DNA from: Salvia splendens
Lineage: Eukaryota; Streptophyta; Magnoliopsida; Lamiales; Lamiaceae
DNA: 64,000 bases
Direction: 5' to 3'
Assembly (NCBI RefSeq): GCF_004379255.2
Contig: NC_056048.1
Location: 10,264,001 to 10,328,000 of the forward strand
Positions 49,937 to 61,900 of the stretch are shown in pieces. The notes under the pieces were generated by a model. It searched no databases and had not been told where the DNA came from. It saw only the letters and a program-made list of their open reading frames with translations. The first letter of the stretch is position 1. The number at the start of each line of letters is the position of its first letter. A program made the position numbers and the translations under genes.

Positions 49937-50907
49937 TGTGTTTTTAAACCCGAATTTTCTAAAATGATAAACATACTCTAAAAATGATCTGTGATATCTG
50001 AAAATAACCTTCATTTTTTTATTTTAAATTTTGACATTCAGATCAAATTTTGCATATATATCACAACCCTGAATTCATTTATTACATCATTGAATCTATT
50101 ATAGATTTTCATGTAAAAAAACTAAAGAAACCAATTTTTTAATAATAATATTCCTAAGTGGGATATAAGAGGTTTTCTTAGTAATATATCCATATTTCAA
50201 TGTGATAATACTATTATCATACAAACTTAATATTGTACTTATAATTAAAGATGACATTATACATTGTATAATCTTAATATACTATCTCTGTCATTTAAAT
50301 ATAGAAATTTTTGAAATGACACCACTTTTAATACATAATTAGAAAAATACTAGGAGAGATAGATTACAAAATTATTGAATTATTATTAATGACGAATGAG
50401 TTTCACTTCATTAAAAATATTAATGTTTTCTAAAATAGAAAGTGTCTAATTTTAAAAATTGGATTAAAATAAAAATAGTTATTATTTTTAAAAGACGAAG
50501 GTAATACGCGCCAAATAAATGGTTCTATCAAGAATAGGATGACCGTTTTTAAATTGGCTTGCCTTGGCCTAGGCCTTGGCCTAGGCCTATTGGGGTGTCA
50601 CATTCACGAATTACTAAAACAAAACGATAGCCAAAATTTTGTAACAAAGAAAACAAAGAATAAAAATTGCTACCACTTAAATTGTCTGTGGCATGTGCTC
50701 ACTTGCCATGTGTGGGCAAGATTAGTAATCACAGTAACAAAAACAAACTAGTCTACTCTACAAAGTTCCACAATTTCATATAAAAACTAGTCTACTTCGT
50801 AAAGTCTAAAGCAGCATTTCTCTCATGAGTTACAAGTGGACCCTGCATTGCCATAGTTGAGGAGTTCCCAAACTGCATAATCATGTGAATGCTTTCTTTA
50901 CCAAAAA

Positions 50908-50912
<5 letters not shown>
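49937..50912. other. AT-rich intergenic sequence
   Basis: A decayed Stowaway-like segment may span 50283-50503 (CTATCTCTGTCATTTAAAT to GACGAAGG). A short GGCCTAGGCC palindromic stretch is at about 50565-50590. No gene is supported. Confidence 0.4.
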
Positions 50913-50960
<48 letters not shown>

Positions 50961-50963
<3 letters not shown>

Positions 50964-51281
50964 GAGCGTTATTCTCCTATTCATCCTTTAGATCCTTTAT
51001 TCTTCTTAATATAGGCCGTTAGATCTCATTCATCAACGGTCCAGATGATCAGCATTATTACACTATAATGGTGCATTATTAGTCGGTGTGCATTATTCAA
51101 CTGAAAATCTGCATTATTACACAATAATTGTGCATTATTAGCCGGTGTGCATTATTCAACTGAAAATCTGCATTATTAAATGACACGTGGCACCAATCTA
51201 ACCGTCGGATGACAAAATCGTGAGGCTGAGATTAAAAAGAACAAAAAACAAAAGATACAAAAAGGAAATGAATACATCCCC
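50961..51281. mobile_element. (TA)n-flanked MITE (321 bp)
   Basis: The core begins GGGGAGCGTTATTCTCC and ends (inverted) GGGGATGTATTCATTTCC, between TA tracts at 50913-50960 and 51282-51306. Inside, a unit of about 65 bp containing GGTGTGCATTATTCAACTG is duplicated (51060-51180). Confidence 0.65.
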
Positions 51282-51962
51282 ATATATATATATATGTATA
51301 TATATAGGGGTGCATTATAATGATAACCCCAATTTATGTAATAACTCTATAACTAAATCTCCACCACACATTTTTAAAATATGTGGTCTAGATTTAATCT
51401 AACAAAACTATCATTTTATCAAATAAAACTATCATATTTCGGTTATATAAGGGCAAAATTGTCATTTCGTTATGAAGCTTGACCTCGCTCTCTCAAACAC
51501 TTCCACTCACAATCTGCCGCGAAATGATGAGAAGAAGTTCAAACTTGATGAATCATTCTCCGATGATGAGAAACGACGCTATCAGTATCAGCCATTTCAC
51601 AGAGCAAAATTCACCGGTCTTCTTAAGCAGCAAAAGCAGTCGAAATTGGGGGAAATGTGCCCAATGCTTCAACGGCACAATTTCGACAGCGGCGTGGAGA
51701 GAGCATAAAAAGCAAGTGCGTGTTAGTGTGTGAGAGAGAAAGCGAGAGAAAGAGGAGGAGGAACCCACCGTTACATGGTGGAGCTAGACTTTATACCGCC
51801 ATTGTCGTCTCTTTAATTTGTTTCTCTTTTTCTTTTTCTTTTTTTTTCTTTTTAAGGGAATTAACTGAAATTTGTTGACGATGTTTATAATTAGAAAATT
51901 ATACAGCAATCACAGTTTTAGTCAAACATGTAAATGACTTTATATTTTGGGAGGAATCACAT

Positions 51963-52470
51963 TATGATAGTTTCAGGGGATAAAATGATAGTTTCAGAAG
52001 GTAAAATGATAGTTGCACTTGATAAAATGATAGTTTCAGGGGATAAAATGATAGTTTCAGAATGTAAAATGATAGTTGCACTTGATAAAATGATAGTTTC
52101 AGGGGATAAAATGATAGTTGCACTTGATAAAATGATAATTTCAGGGGATAAAATGATAGTTTCAGAATGTAAAATGATAGTTGCACTTGATAAAATGATA
52201 GTTTCAAGAGATAAATAATAGTTGCACTTGATAAAATGATAGTTGCACTTGATAAAATGATAGTTTCAGGGGATAAAATGATAGTTTCAGTGGATAAAAT
52301 GATAGTTTCAAATGATAAAATGATAGTTTCAAATGATAAAATGATAGTTTCAAATGATAAAATGATAGTTTCAAATGATAAAATGATAAAATGATAGTTT
52401 CAAATGATAGTTTCAGTGGATAAAATGATAGTTTGAAATGATAAAATGATAGTTTCAAATGATAAAATGA
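51963..52470 (+). repeat. 21-bp minisatellite, forward array
   Basis: About 24 units with core AAAATGATAGTTTCA plus a variable 6-base tail (GGGGAT, GAAGGT, AATGAT) and a second type with TTGCACTTGAT. The two types alternate early and become uniform later. A period of 21 keeps frames open. Confidence 0.95.
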
Positions 52471-52872
52471 AGCATAATACTACTATGAATATAAATAAGC
52501 ATAATACGACATTACACATATACTACTATTTCGTTAGTTTGTTTACATATATTTTGCTATGCAATTAAAGTCTGGCACGCGAAATTATGGAGGTTTGAAT
52601 TAGTGAGTCCACACAACTCACCATTTTCAATATCATATTTAATCAATATTTTGAATAATTAAAATGGCACGTGAAATAGTTAATGCTTAAAATTTAATTT
52701 TTTAAGTATTAACTATTTCACATGTATACTTATAAAATCAAATTCAGTTGTATATAATAGTACTTTTTTCTGTTTTAAAATCACGTATTTCTCCATAATT
52801 TTTGTCCGATTTCAAATTGCATACGACATGGCAGCTGATTCGATTATCAGTTTTGATTTGGATTTTACCTTA

Positions 52873-53213
52873 TGAAACTATCAATTTACTCTGAAACTAT
52901 CATTTTACTTTCTGAAACTATCATTTTATCCCCTGAAACCATCATTTTATCAAAGTGCAACTATCATTTTACTTTCTGAAACTATCATTTTATCAACTCA
53001 GAGTATCATTCTATCAAGCAAAACTATCATTTTATCAACTCAGAGTATCATTCTATCCGGCAAAACTATCATTTTATCAACTCAGAGTATCATTCTATCC
53101 GGCAAAAACTATCATTTTATCAACTCAGAGTATCATTCTATCTAACCAAAACTATCATTTTATCAACTCAGAGTATCATTCTATCCGGCAAAATTATCAT
53201 TTTATCACCAATA
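52873..53213 (-). repeat. 21-/42-bp minisatellite, inverted array
   Basis: Units carry AACTATCATTTTATC, the complement of the forward core, alternating with AGAGTATCATTCTATC to give a 42-bp higher-order unit repeated about five times. It is separated from the forward array by about 400 bp of unrelated sequence. Confidence 0.92.
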
Positions 53214-53760
53214 AGGAAATATTTATCTTCTTCGAACAAACACGAAATGCATTGAGTTGATGAGCAAAAAAGAGCTCTTCTGGTTTCCTTTTTCTTTTTT
53301 TTTTGTTTTGTCACTGTAAACTACTATCATGCAAATTCTCTTTCGTTGTCAAATAGGGTCACCTCGCTTGCGTGTCTAGTTTGTGGGGGATTTTTAACAA
53401 CTTTTATGAACAAAACCATTAGGCCAAACTCGTGCAGATATGTGTCTTCACGTAACTGTATGTGAGATGATATCATGTTTTCTCTATTTTGTAACCCTTA
53501 CAATTATGGCGGATCAATTTTTCAGCTAGCTAGAAGGTTTTATTAGGACCCTTTTTCGCAATTATTGTAGCTCGTGTACAGGGGCGGACACAGTAAAGGA
53601 GAGGGTATGGCAAAATGAGAGAAATGACATATTTACCCCCTGCGCCTTTTTTATGAAGTAAATCTAAGTTTGAATCTCAGCCACAAGATTAGAAAATATG
53701 TGTAGTCCAGATTTGGTTATAGGGTTATCACACAAATTAGGGGTTATCATATGATCACAA

Positions 53761-53810
<50 letters not shown>

Positions 53811-54241
53811 GCATCCGCATCGGTGATCGTTGGGACGGGCGGCGTCCGTGTCGCTGGCGTGGCAACGCGCTGTCCGACGCTGCGCTCTTGCCGCTGGCGC
53901 GGCGCTGCTCGATGCATCGAGCACGTCCGTGCCGCTGAGCAGGCTCACGTGGCGCGACGGGATTGGCCAACGGCATAGCCGTCGACATTTTCAAATTTTT
54001 TTTTAAATTCGAATTTAAGTTGAAAATTTGTTTTTTAATTAAAAAAAATATATTTTCCCACTTCCCAATAAATTATATCCGTTTTCTCTCCACTTTTAAT
54101 TTATTTTTCAATTCTTTTCCCCAAAATTCACATTTTCATCTATAAATACCCTCATTTCCACACAAATAATTTCTCACCACACTACACAATTCTCATCTAA
54201 ATTCTCTCATCAATTCTCAATCTTTCACTCTTACAAAAAAA

Positions 54242-55291
54242 TTATTTGGCTCTGGCGATCACCCCTCCGATTCCTGCGGTTGGAACCACGAATGGTTCGG
54301 CTCACAACCATTCCCTAGTCCGAAAACGCAATTCTCAACCCCTCCTCAAACCCAAGGTTCTCAAATTTCGGGTGGCTACCGGCCTTACCCGGTGGACGAC
54401 CAAGATTCCCCCGATGGCCGATATGGGTGGGCACCCGAACTCAGATCGGGAGGGAGCGGCGACACTCAAACTCCTCCTATTCCTACTCCTACCCCTACTC
54501 CTCATGGTGTTCGTGTTCAGGGTCGTGGCGGTGACACTCACGTCCGCACCCCATACACTTCGGGGGAGATGGATCAGTTATGCAAATCCTATCTGGTAAT
54601 CTCCGAAGATCCGGAGGTTGGCACGAACCAAAGTGGGGATAGGTTTTGGTGGCGCGTCTCTCACCAGTACAATGCAAACCGCCCGGATGGAACCATCAAG
54701 CGCAATGAGAGTATGGTGCGCAATGCCATCTTCAGAGCCAACGAAGAAATCCAAAAGTTTCAAGGGTATTACCTCCAGGAAGAGCGGTCGGCGGGGAGTG
54801 GCAGGAGCGAGCTCGACATCATCAGTACCGCCTTGGCGACCTACCAATCCCAACATTACAAACCATTCAAGTACCTCAACGCTTGGCAGGAGGTGCGTGT
54901 GCATCCGAAGTATAAAGGAGGCGTATCATCCTCCTCCAGCTCCTCTAGCAAACGATCGAGGTCGGTATCCCTATCTGACGCCGGCAAGGATGAGGTGGGT
55001 AACCAGCTTGCCGGAGCTAACTTGGGTGTCCCCGACGCCGGCCCGAGCAGTTCCCAATGCCGACCACAAGGAAGGAAATAGGCGACGGCCAACCGCCGTC
55101 GTGCCGCTCCCGCTCCTGCTCATGCTGGCGCCCCCTTTGTGCCACCCCAACCCCCCACCAACTCGTTGTGGACTCTCTTGGCTCAACTCAATATGACCGA
55201 GACGTCTCACATGTCTCCCGAGCAACTTGAAGCCCATCGGGCAATGATACGAGGTCTCCGACAAACATTGGGGATAGGGCCTGAAAACTAG
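54242..55291 (+). pseudogene. Harbinger Myb/SANT-like ORF1 protein, nearly intact
   Basis: An open frame from 54242 runs to a TAG at 55079-55081 and continues in frame to a stop at 55289-55291, about 350 codons. No ATG is found at the expected start (first in-frame ATG about 54569, in SGEMDQL), so a lost start plus one nonsense change is likely. The SANT-like region includes YTSGEMDQLCKSYLVISED, VGTNQSGDRFWWRVS and NESMVRNAIFRANEEIQKF. Then come KPFKYLNAWQEVRVHPKY, a Ser-rich nuclear-localisation-like stretch, and a C-terminal helix (SPEQLEAHRAMIRGLRQTL). In the family this partner binds the ends and helps the nuclease enter the nucleus. Confidence 0.75.
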
Positions 55292-55309
55292 TCTTCCACA
55301 GGGGTATTT

Positions 55310-55490
55310 TTTTAGCCTTTAATTATGTAATTTTTAATTTGTAGGATTTTAATTATGTATTTTTTATTTTTTAGGATTTTAATTATGTAATTTCTATTTT
55401 TTAGGATTTTAAGTTTGTAATTTTTAATTTTTAAGATTTTAAGTTTGTAATTTTTATTTTTTAGGATTTAATTATGTAATTTTTATATTT
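55310..55490 (+). repeat. 3' tandem module of Harbinger element 5
   Basis: About six units of about 30 bp, TTAGGATTTTAATTATG plus TAATTTTTAATTT variants, follow the stop. The same unit follows the stop of the transposase in elements 1 (two copies, 1710-1790) and 2 (three copies, 36965-37050) and remains in element 3 (42220-42300). Confidence 0.85.
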
Positions 55491-55835
55491 TTTAAATTTG
55501 TAATAGTAGTTCGAGTATTTTTAATGTATTTTTATATTGTAGAAATGTTTTAAGTAATTGAAGTATTTAAATTAAATAATGGAATGGTGGGACCCTTGAG
55601 CATGTCCTTGCGGAAGAGCATGGATGTGGGTGTTGTGCTCTTGGAGAAGAGTAGGAAATAAAAAATAATAAAAATGGGTCCGGGCTCACATCCATGCTCT
55701 TTGGCAAGAGCATGGATGGAGATGCTCTTATGTTTATGCATATATTGATTTATAGTACTCCTAAATTAATGATATCTAAATGCGTGATCACATCGTCGTT
55801 TTAGAGACCCCACACATATAGTTTTGGATACTTAA

Positions 55836-57864
55836 GAGCATTAACAGTGGTGCGGATGTCCCGGTGGACATCCCCGCAGACATCCCAAAACAACTTATGC
55901 CACGTCATACGGACATCCCACTGCGGATGCCACGTCATACGGACATCCCACTGCACAGTGGCGGACATCCCGACGGACTTCTCACAAAAAAAATTCACAA
56001 ATTAAACAATTTACGTAATTAAAATTTCGACACAAATACAGTGAAAATGAAACCACTTTATTTAAAAAACATACTTAATTAAAAAAATACATAATTATTA
56101 AAAAAATTACATTGTTAAAAAAAACCGCCTTCTCACTCCTCGGATTCCCCGCCGCCATTCCCCTCGTCGTCCCCGCCGCTGCCACCCACCTCGTCGTCAC
56201 TCTCCGACATGTCTCCGAACCCCAAATCGCGCCGCATACTGTTGATGATATCCTTAAGCGACCGCTTGTAATGGCGGTAGGTCGATTGGCGCCATTCAAC
56301 CATTGCACGTAACAAGGTTTCATGTGCCGCGATGCGGGCGAATGAGGGGTTCTCGGGATCGTTTAGGGTGGGTGCTGCTGATTGGGCCTCGCCGGATCCG
56401 CTGGCGCTTCCCCTCGCCATCCGCGCCGTTGACTTTTGCCCAAACCAGCGACGGCGGCGGCCCGACGATGTGGGCGTCGGGAACTCTGCCTCGGCGGGGG
56501 GAGTTCGTGGGAACCAACACTGCTACTGTACTCCCCGGAGGCGCTGATCATCGTCCGCTTCGGCCAGCCAGATTCAACACCCGCAGTGAACTTGGCCGAA
56601 GTCTGAACCACAGGATAGACCTCCCAATATTTGAATTCCCTGAACCCTTGTGCAGTGTCGATGAACTGATGATGAGACAGGAGCTTCACATCCTCGACAG
56701 ACATGCCGCTGGTTGCCGAGCGGAGGTTGTTTGTGTAAATGTCGGCAAATCGGCTGAGCTGCCTCCTCAGCCGCTCCCACTATTTCCGGCATTGCTCTCC
56801 GTTGTGAGGCTTTCCCCCTAGCGGTTTGAACTGGAGGTAGCTTTGGCTAATGAGCCACCACATCCTGTCGATGTGCTGGTTAGCCCCGACGTACGGATCC
56901 TCCACCACATTGATCCACGCCTTCGCCAGCGCGATGCACTCCTCCATGCTCCAGATGGTCCTCTTCTTCCCGCTGGACCCCTTCCCCACCTTAGTGGCCC
57001 CGGCCTCACCACTGTACATTGGGACGAGCAAGGTAATGCCCCCGTCCCCTGCCCCTCCCTCTCCCTGGCCTCCCCCTCCTCCCTGTCGCCGTTGGTGCGT
57101 CGGTGGGAGAATCCCGGATCGGAGATAGCTCCAACTCCTCAAGCGAGAACATCTCGATGCCAGTGAACTGAGTATTGAGAGGAGTACTCGGCGGGTTGTC
57201 TAGCGCTAGTAAATCCATATAGTGCTGATAGACGTTGTCCACCGGCGATTGGGGGACCCCCTGCCTACTCCCCCCGCAGCGCCAGGCGATCCCTGCATCA
57301 TACCTGACATCATCATCCCGGGCATCTAGGGCATCATCCCCGGCATTCCGGGCATCATCCCCGGTATTTGGGGCATTCCTGGACTCGCCCCGGGCATCTG
57401 AGACATTTGGGGCATCATCCCATACCACTGCGGGTACATGTTGTAGTACCCGGGCATCATCCCCGCCGCCGTTTGGGATTGGGGTATCATCCCTGGCATT
57501 TGGGGCATCGCGGCGGACATCGGCGTACTACCGCCGATAGGAAAATAAGGCGCCTATGACTCGCTCGTGGCGGGGGAATCGCTATCGTGGTACTCCATTG
57601 TTCTTCGAAAGAAAAGTATTTTAGAGAGAGAGAGATACTCATTAATACAAGTGGTGTGAATGAAATGAAGTTCAACAATACGTATTTATAGAATTATTAA
57701 AAAAAGAAATTAATGCAATAATCGGGACGTCCGCGCGGACGTCCGTGGGAGTCAACACAATGGCTGACGTCCGCACGGATGTCGCGACGGATATCCGCGG
57801 AACGCCGCGGAACTCCGGCACGCCGGTCGGAATTCCGCCGGGACGGGCACCATTGCTAATGCTC
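55836..57864 (-). mobile_element. PIF/Harbinger element 7, SANT-partner-only, decayed
   Basis: Ends GAGCATTAACAGTGGTG and, inverted, GAGCATTAGCAATGGTG are flanked by TAA (55833-55835 and 57865-57867). Subterminal GGACATCCC/GGACGTCC units occur at both ends. The gene inside is on the minus strand. No transposase is present. It abuts element 5 with about 105 bp between. Confidence 0.88.
56133..57597 (-). pseudogene. Harbinger Myb/SANT-like ORF1, broken
   Basis: It starts MEYHDSDSPATSES at 57597 and is stopped by TAG soon after. Met/Pro/Gly-rich repeats (PGMMPGMPGMMP) follow, then in shifting frames YQHYMDLLALDNPPSTPL, FSLEELELSPIRDSP, the SANT-like IWSMEECIALAKAW, VGANQHIDRMWWLIS and HNGEQCRK followed by TAG. 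Then WERLRRQLSRFADIY and YWEVYPVVQTSAKF, and a C-terminal part ending SESDDEVGGSGGDD. Several stops and frameshifts are present. The order of motifs matches 54242-55291. Confidence 0.8.
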
Positions 57865-57867
57865 TAA

Positions 57868-58540
57868 GGATATTGATATGATTTACTATACATAGGAAGT
57901 TGCCACGTGCATTTTGGAGACATAAGTTGTTTTCAGTTTAGTATAACCAACAATTATCTTAAAATTAAATGATTGAGTAATTTCCAATGTATATATTTAT
58001 TACAATAAAGCTATGCAGCCACATTATGGACAAGTATAAACCGGTTTAATCAATAAAAAATTATTTTTTATATAAATGCTGGTTCAATAACAATTAAAAA
58101 TACTTTCATATTCTTTACTAATATTACACCTTTTTTTCCCTCCCTCAACAAATGGCGCCTGTTTTTCCCACTACCATTTCCTTATCGGTAAATGGCGCCT
58201 GTTTTTCCCTCTCCCATTTCCTTTTTTCTTAATTTTTGGTATAGAAGATAAGTAATGGCAATGACCCACATTTATTAATTATTTCTTATATTATAGGATT
58301 CAGTTTATTCTCCAATAAAAGGATATCTATTGATGTGTTGTGCACAATATATATTTAAATAAATGCCCAAATTAATCCAATATCCGCTGCTAGCTTATCT
58401 AATCGTCTTTCATAGACTGTAGCATAGCGAGTATATGCGCTTAAATACTTATAAACAAACGAATTATCAAACTTTAGAACTTAAAATTTGAAGAAAAACA
58501 ACTTTTAAGCAGTATAAATTATAATATAGCATAAAACATA
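57868..58540. other. AT-rich intergenic sequence
   Basis: ATGGCGCCTGTTTTTCCC is repeated at about 58152 and 58191 (direct repeat of about 40 bp). Nothing else is recognised. Confidence 0.5.
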
Positions 58541-58718
58541 CTCCCTCCGTCCCGGGCTACTCGCTCCTTTCCTTTTCGGCACGGAGATTAAGGAATGAGT
58601 GTATAGGAAAGTCAAAAATGACGGCTGTAGGTTAAATTTTTTACTAAAAATGGAAAGAGTGCAAGTAACTTGGGACGCCCAAAAAGGAAATAAGTGCGAG
58701 TAGTGCGGGACGGAGGGA
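58541..58718. mobile_element. Stowaway-like MITE
   Basis: Ends CTCCCTCCGTCCCGGGCTA and, inverted, CTCCCTCCGTCCCGCACTA are flanked by TA. At 178 bp with nearly perfect ends, it is probably young. Confidence 0.9.
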
Positions 58719-58976
58719 GTATTAAGGTATAAACTTGCGCCAATACATTTGCACACTTACTTAATCCAAACAAATCAATGTTCATAAACTCCAAATATAA
58801 TTAATTTAATTAAGTGCATTAAGCATAAGAAATAATGAATCAAATATTTCCCACTGATCAATTGTATACAAGATTTAGTTGAATCAATAAATTAAAATCC
58901 CCAAATTGAATCTAGTATCAAAGATTAATCAGAATCTTCAAATTGTATCAAATTAAGCTAATATTGAGTTGTTTAA

Positions 58977-61900
58977 TCTATACATATATAAAAGTTGAGT
59001 TTTGGGAGCATTTTGGGAATTTAAAATTTTGGTTTGGGATTATAATATGCCATTATAAATATTTAAATGAAATTATAATGTGTACGGTTTTTATTGTTGT
59101 TATAATAAATTAATAATTTCAGGGAGTGGAAGTGGAAAAGTTATAGATAACGTTAAAATTTTCAAGAGACATGACAGTTATGATCAATTATTTTATAATT
59201 AGGTAAATAATTTGTTGATCCAAAACTAATTAACAGTAATAATAAAACGTATGCCAAAAAAATGTCATTGTGGAATATAAGGAGTTTGTGGGGTATTTAG
59301 GAAATACCAAATACTGTAGCATTACAACACTTGAATTTAAGTATTTATAAATTTTAGGTAAGATTTGTAATAAATCAAAATATTGGTCACCAAACTAATT
59401 CAGGCGTTTTACGGAGTAACGCATATATACATTGAAGAATTTCAATCATTATAAATTAAATACACAAAAGTCATATAAAAAGTTTGTTGGATGCGTTAGT
59501 TTCATTTTATTTTATTTTGTACATTAATTTGTTTGACATCAAAAAGAAATTAAAGAGGAGTGTGGAGAATTTGATGAGGCCGTTACGGGTTTTTCTCATC
59601 CAAATATCGATGCCATTTATTATTTGCTAAAAATTTGATGTTATATTTCAATTGATTTAACAAAGGATTGCAACTTTCTCACATTATGCACGTTTTGCCT
59701 TCATTAATGTAGACAAATTAAGCGCAACAATAATATGATCCAAAATCTTTCATTAAATACAAAGTTGTATTCACTCTTATTAGTAACGTATATATTTATA
59801 TATAATAAAAATAATTGAATTTCTTTAGTATAAATTATACACAAATGCCTATCATAGCCAACTTATTTTCTCTCTATAAATATTCTTTCACCCAGCAAAT
59901 TTATTCAATCAAAATATCAGATTTGTGGTAGAGGGTGACGGTGTCGAGAGTGAGGTAGATGCCTTTAATTGAGTGTAGCAGGGTGAGTGGCAGAGGATAT
60001 GAGAAGAATGAAGACCAGAGAGTGAGCCGTCTCCTCTTCTTCTTCCCACATGTTTATGCCATTAATTTTCTATACTTCTTTCAACTTCTTTTCACCTATA
60101 AATTCTGGTATAGCTGATGATAATGGATATGGATGACCGCTTGCAATTTGCAAAATCTCTTATAATCTGCCGAGAAAGGATTGCTATGCGAGCGGAAGAA
60201 TGGATTTAGTATTGTGATCAGTGACGTTAACATACTAGACATGGACGGTTTCAAGCTTCGAGAGCGTGTCAGCCTGGAGATGGATCTTGTAATCTGGCGA
60301 AGGAGGAGAACTATTTTCTGTTGCAATGTAAATCTAATTTCGAATTATTTAATTTTCTTTTTTCTGTGATTTGTTTCCTACTTTGACATATTCTTGACTA
60401 AAAAATCGCTGTCAAATATCACAATGATCAACAAATCATCATTTCGCTTAATTATGCATGTCATTTTACGAGATGATGGAAGAGGGGAGCAAACCTCTAG
60501 GATAAATAATTTGAAAATAATATTTTACCTACTTTAGAAAAAACAAGAAGATGAAGACTCCTGAATGGTGCACATTATAAAATAAAATGAGCAACTATGG
60601 TCAAATACTTGAATGTATATATATAGAGTATTAATTTATTTACCGTATGTTGTATTGGGTGGAATATTTATATGATAAATTGAGAGAAAAACAGTGATAA
60701 TAACATATTTAATAGATTAATTTAGGTAAATTAATTATATATAGATGATAATATAATTAAAAGATTTTACTAAAACTGTACAATTTATTAATTAAATTGT
60801 ATACAATTTTACCATACTTTTTTCTTTCATCTATCCTTATTTTTGCATGTTCTTTATTTATTTTTTTGTGTATTTTAAACAAAATAAGAATCTATTACTA
60901 TATAATTAAAAACTATTTATAAACTTGAATGTGTTTACAAGTTCAAGAATGATTGAAAAAAATTAAAAATAATAAAATGTAATACAAAGTTTATTAAATA
61001 AGCAATCTTTGAAATAATATTTCACTCAAATAAAAATAAACTAACGGGTACTGATAAATATTTGTTGTAAAGAGCAATAATTTTTGGAACACTTTTTAAA
61101 AGTCTTGGTTGAGTTTTTAACAACACTACATAGTTTTTATATTTTTATTTATTCATGAATTAATTAAAACTAAATCAATTTTGTTAGTATTGGCCTGTGA
61201 TAGCTAAATGTTTTCTTCAAAAATATAATTATTTCATACTCCAATTTTTATAATTTCCTTTTCTATTTTGCTTTTTTCTAAGTATTATAATACTTCTATT
61301 GTTTTTTTAATAAATGTACTCTATAATCAATAGTGTACAATAAGTTAATACTTCTATGGTTGAATATTTATGAATTTTGGGTATCATTGCAATTACTTAA
61401 ATTTAAAATAATAATTTTAGATATAAATTTAGAATCTTATACGACAGTTTCATATGTAGTATAAATGTAATCCTCCATAATTGAACAGTTACGTTGACTA
61501 AAATATTGATTTTATAACAAGAAGAGGCAATGTGAGGTAAAAGCAATATTAAATGTTTGTCGGTTAGAAATATAATTTTACTCAACTAGGACGGAGGGAG
61601 AATTTTATTGATATTTGACTCATTTGTTGGTCATGATGAGTATATTTTAAAGTTAAGGGTTTATGATTTAGGTTTCAAGGTTTGAGTTTTAGTATATAGG
61701 GTCACTATATTGCAATGAAATGAAACTCGACTAGGAAGTGTCTCACCAGTGCAATCTTAAATTATTGCAATGTAAACTTGCTCCTGCAGTTATAACTCAA
61801 CGGTTAATTCATATTTTCACAGAATTAAAAAACATTTTTTAATTTTAAGTCTGATATTTAAATGTCAAGACAAATAAGTGTTGAAATTTTAATGTAATCG

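Larger units (their letters stand above)
51307..53763. mobile_element. Large (TA)n-flanked element with inverted minisatellite arrays
   Basis: The left end GGGGTGCATTATAATGATA and the inverted right end GAGTTGTGATCATATGATA continue as imperfect inverted repeats of about 70-80 bp (both contain GATAACCCC and CTATAAC-AAATCT). It sits between TA tracts (51282-51306 and 53764-53808). It contains a forward 21-bp array (51963-52470) and an opposite-strand array (52873-53213). No transposase-like ORF exists; ORFs over the arrays are by-products of the 21-bp period. The superfamily is unknown to me. Confidence 0.6.
53809..55727 (+). mobile_element. PIF/Harbinger element 5, SANT-partner-only
   Basis: The left end GAGCATCCGCATCGGTG and inverted right end GAGCATCTCCATCCATG are flanked by TTA (53806-53808, at the edge of a TA tract, and 55728-55730). 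The left subterminal palindrome TGCTCGATGCATCGAGCA (53906-53923), leader (ATCTATAAATAC near 54139), 3' AT-rich repeats and right subterminal GTCCTTGCGGAAGAGCA match elements 1-3. The coding region is the Myb/SANT-like ORF1; no transposase is present. Confidence 0.9.

Noticed and set aside
51934..52458. Long ORFs on both strands (KMIVS / LSFY repeats) that could be read as a repeat protein
   Set aside because: The 21-bp unit is a multiple of three with no stop in several frames, so open frames on both strands arise from the repeat alone; no start context or homology.
51963..53213. CRISPR-like alternation of repeat and short variable tails
   Set aside because: Units are directly tandem at 21 bp with no unique spacers, in a plant nuclear context with no cas genes.
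54246..54599. ORF with hydrophobic C-terminal half (LLLFLLLPLLL) as a membrane protein
   Set aside because: It is an alternative frame of the SANT-like gene; the other frame has clear family motifs.
54618..55196. 192-codon ORF overlapping the SANT gene
   Set aside because: Shadow frame of the 54242-55291 reading with Arg/Pro bias and no motif.
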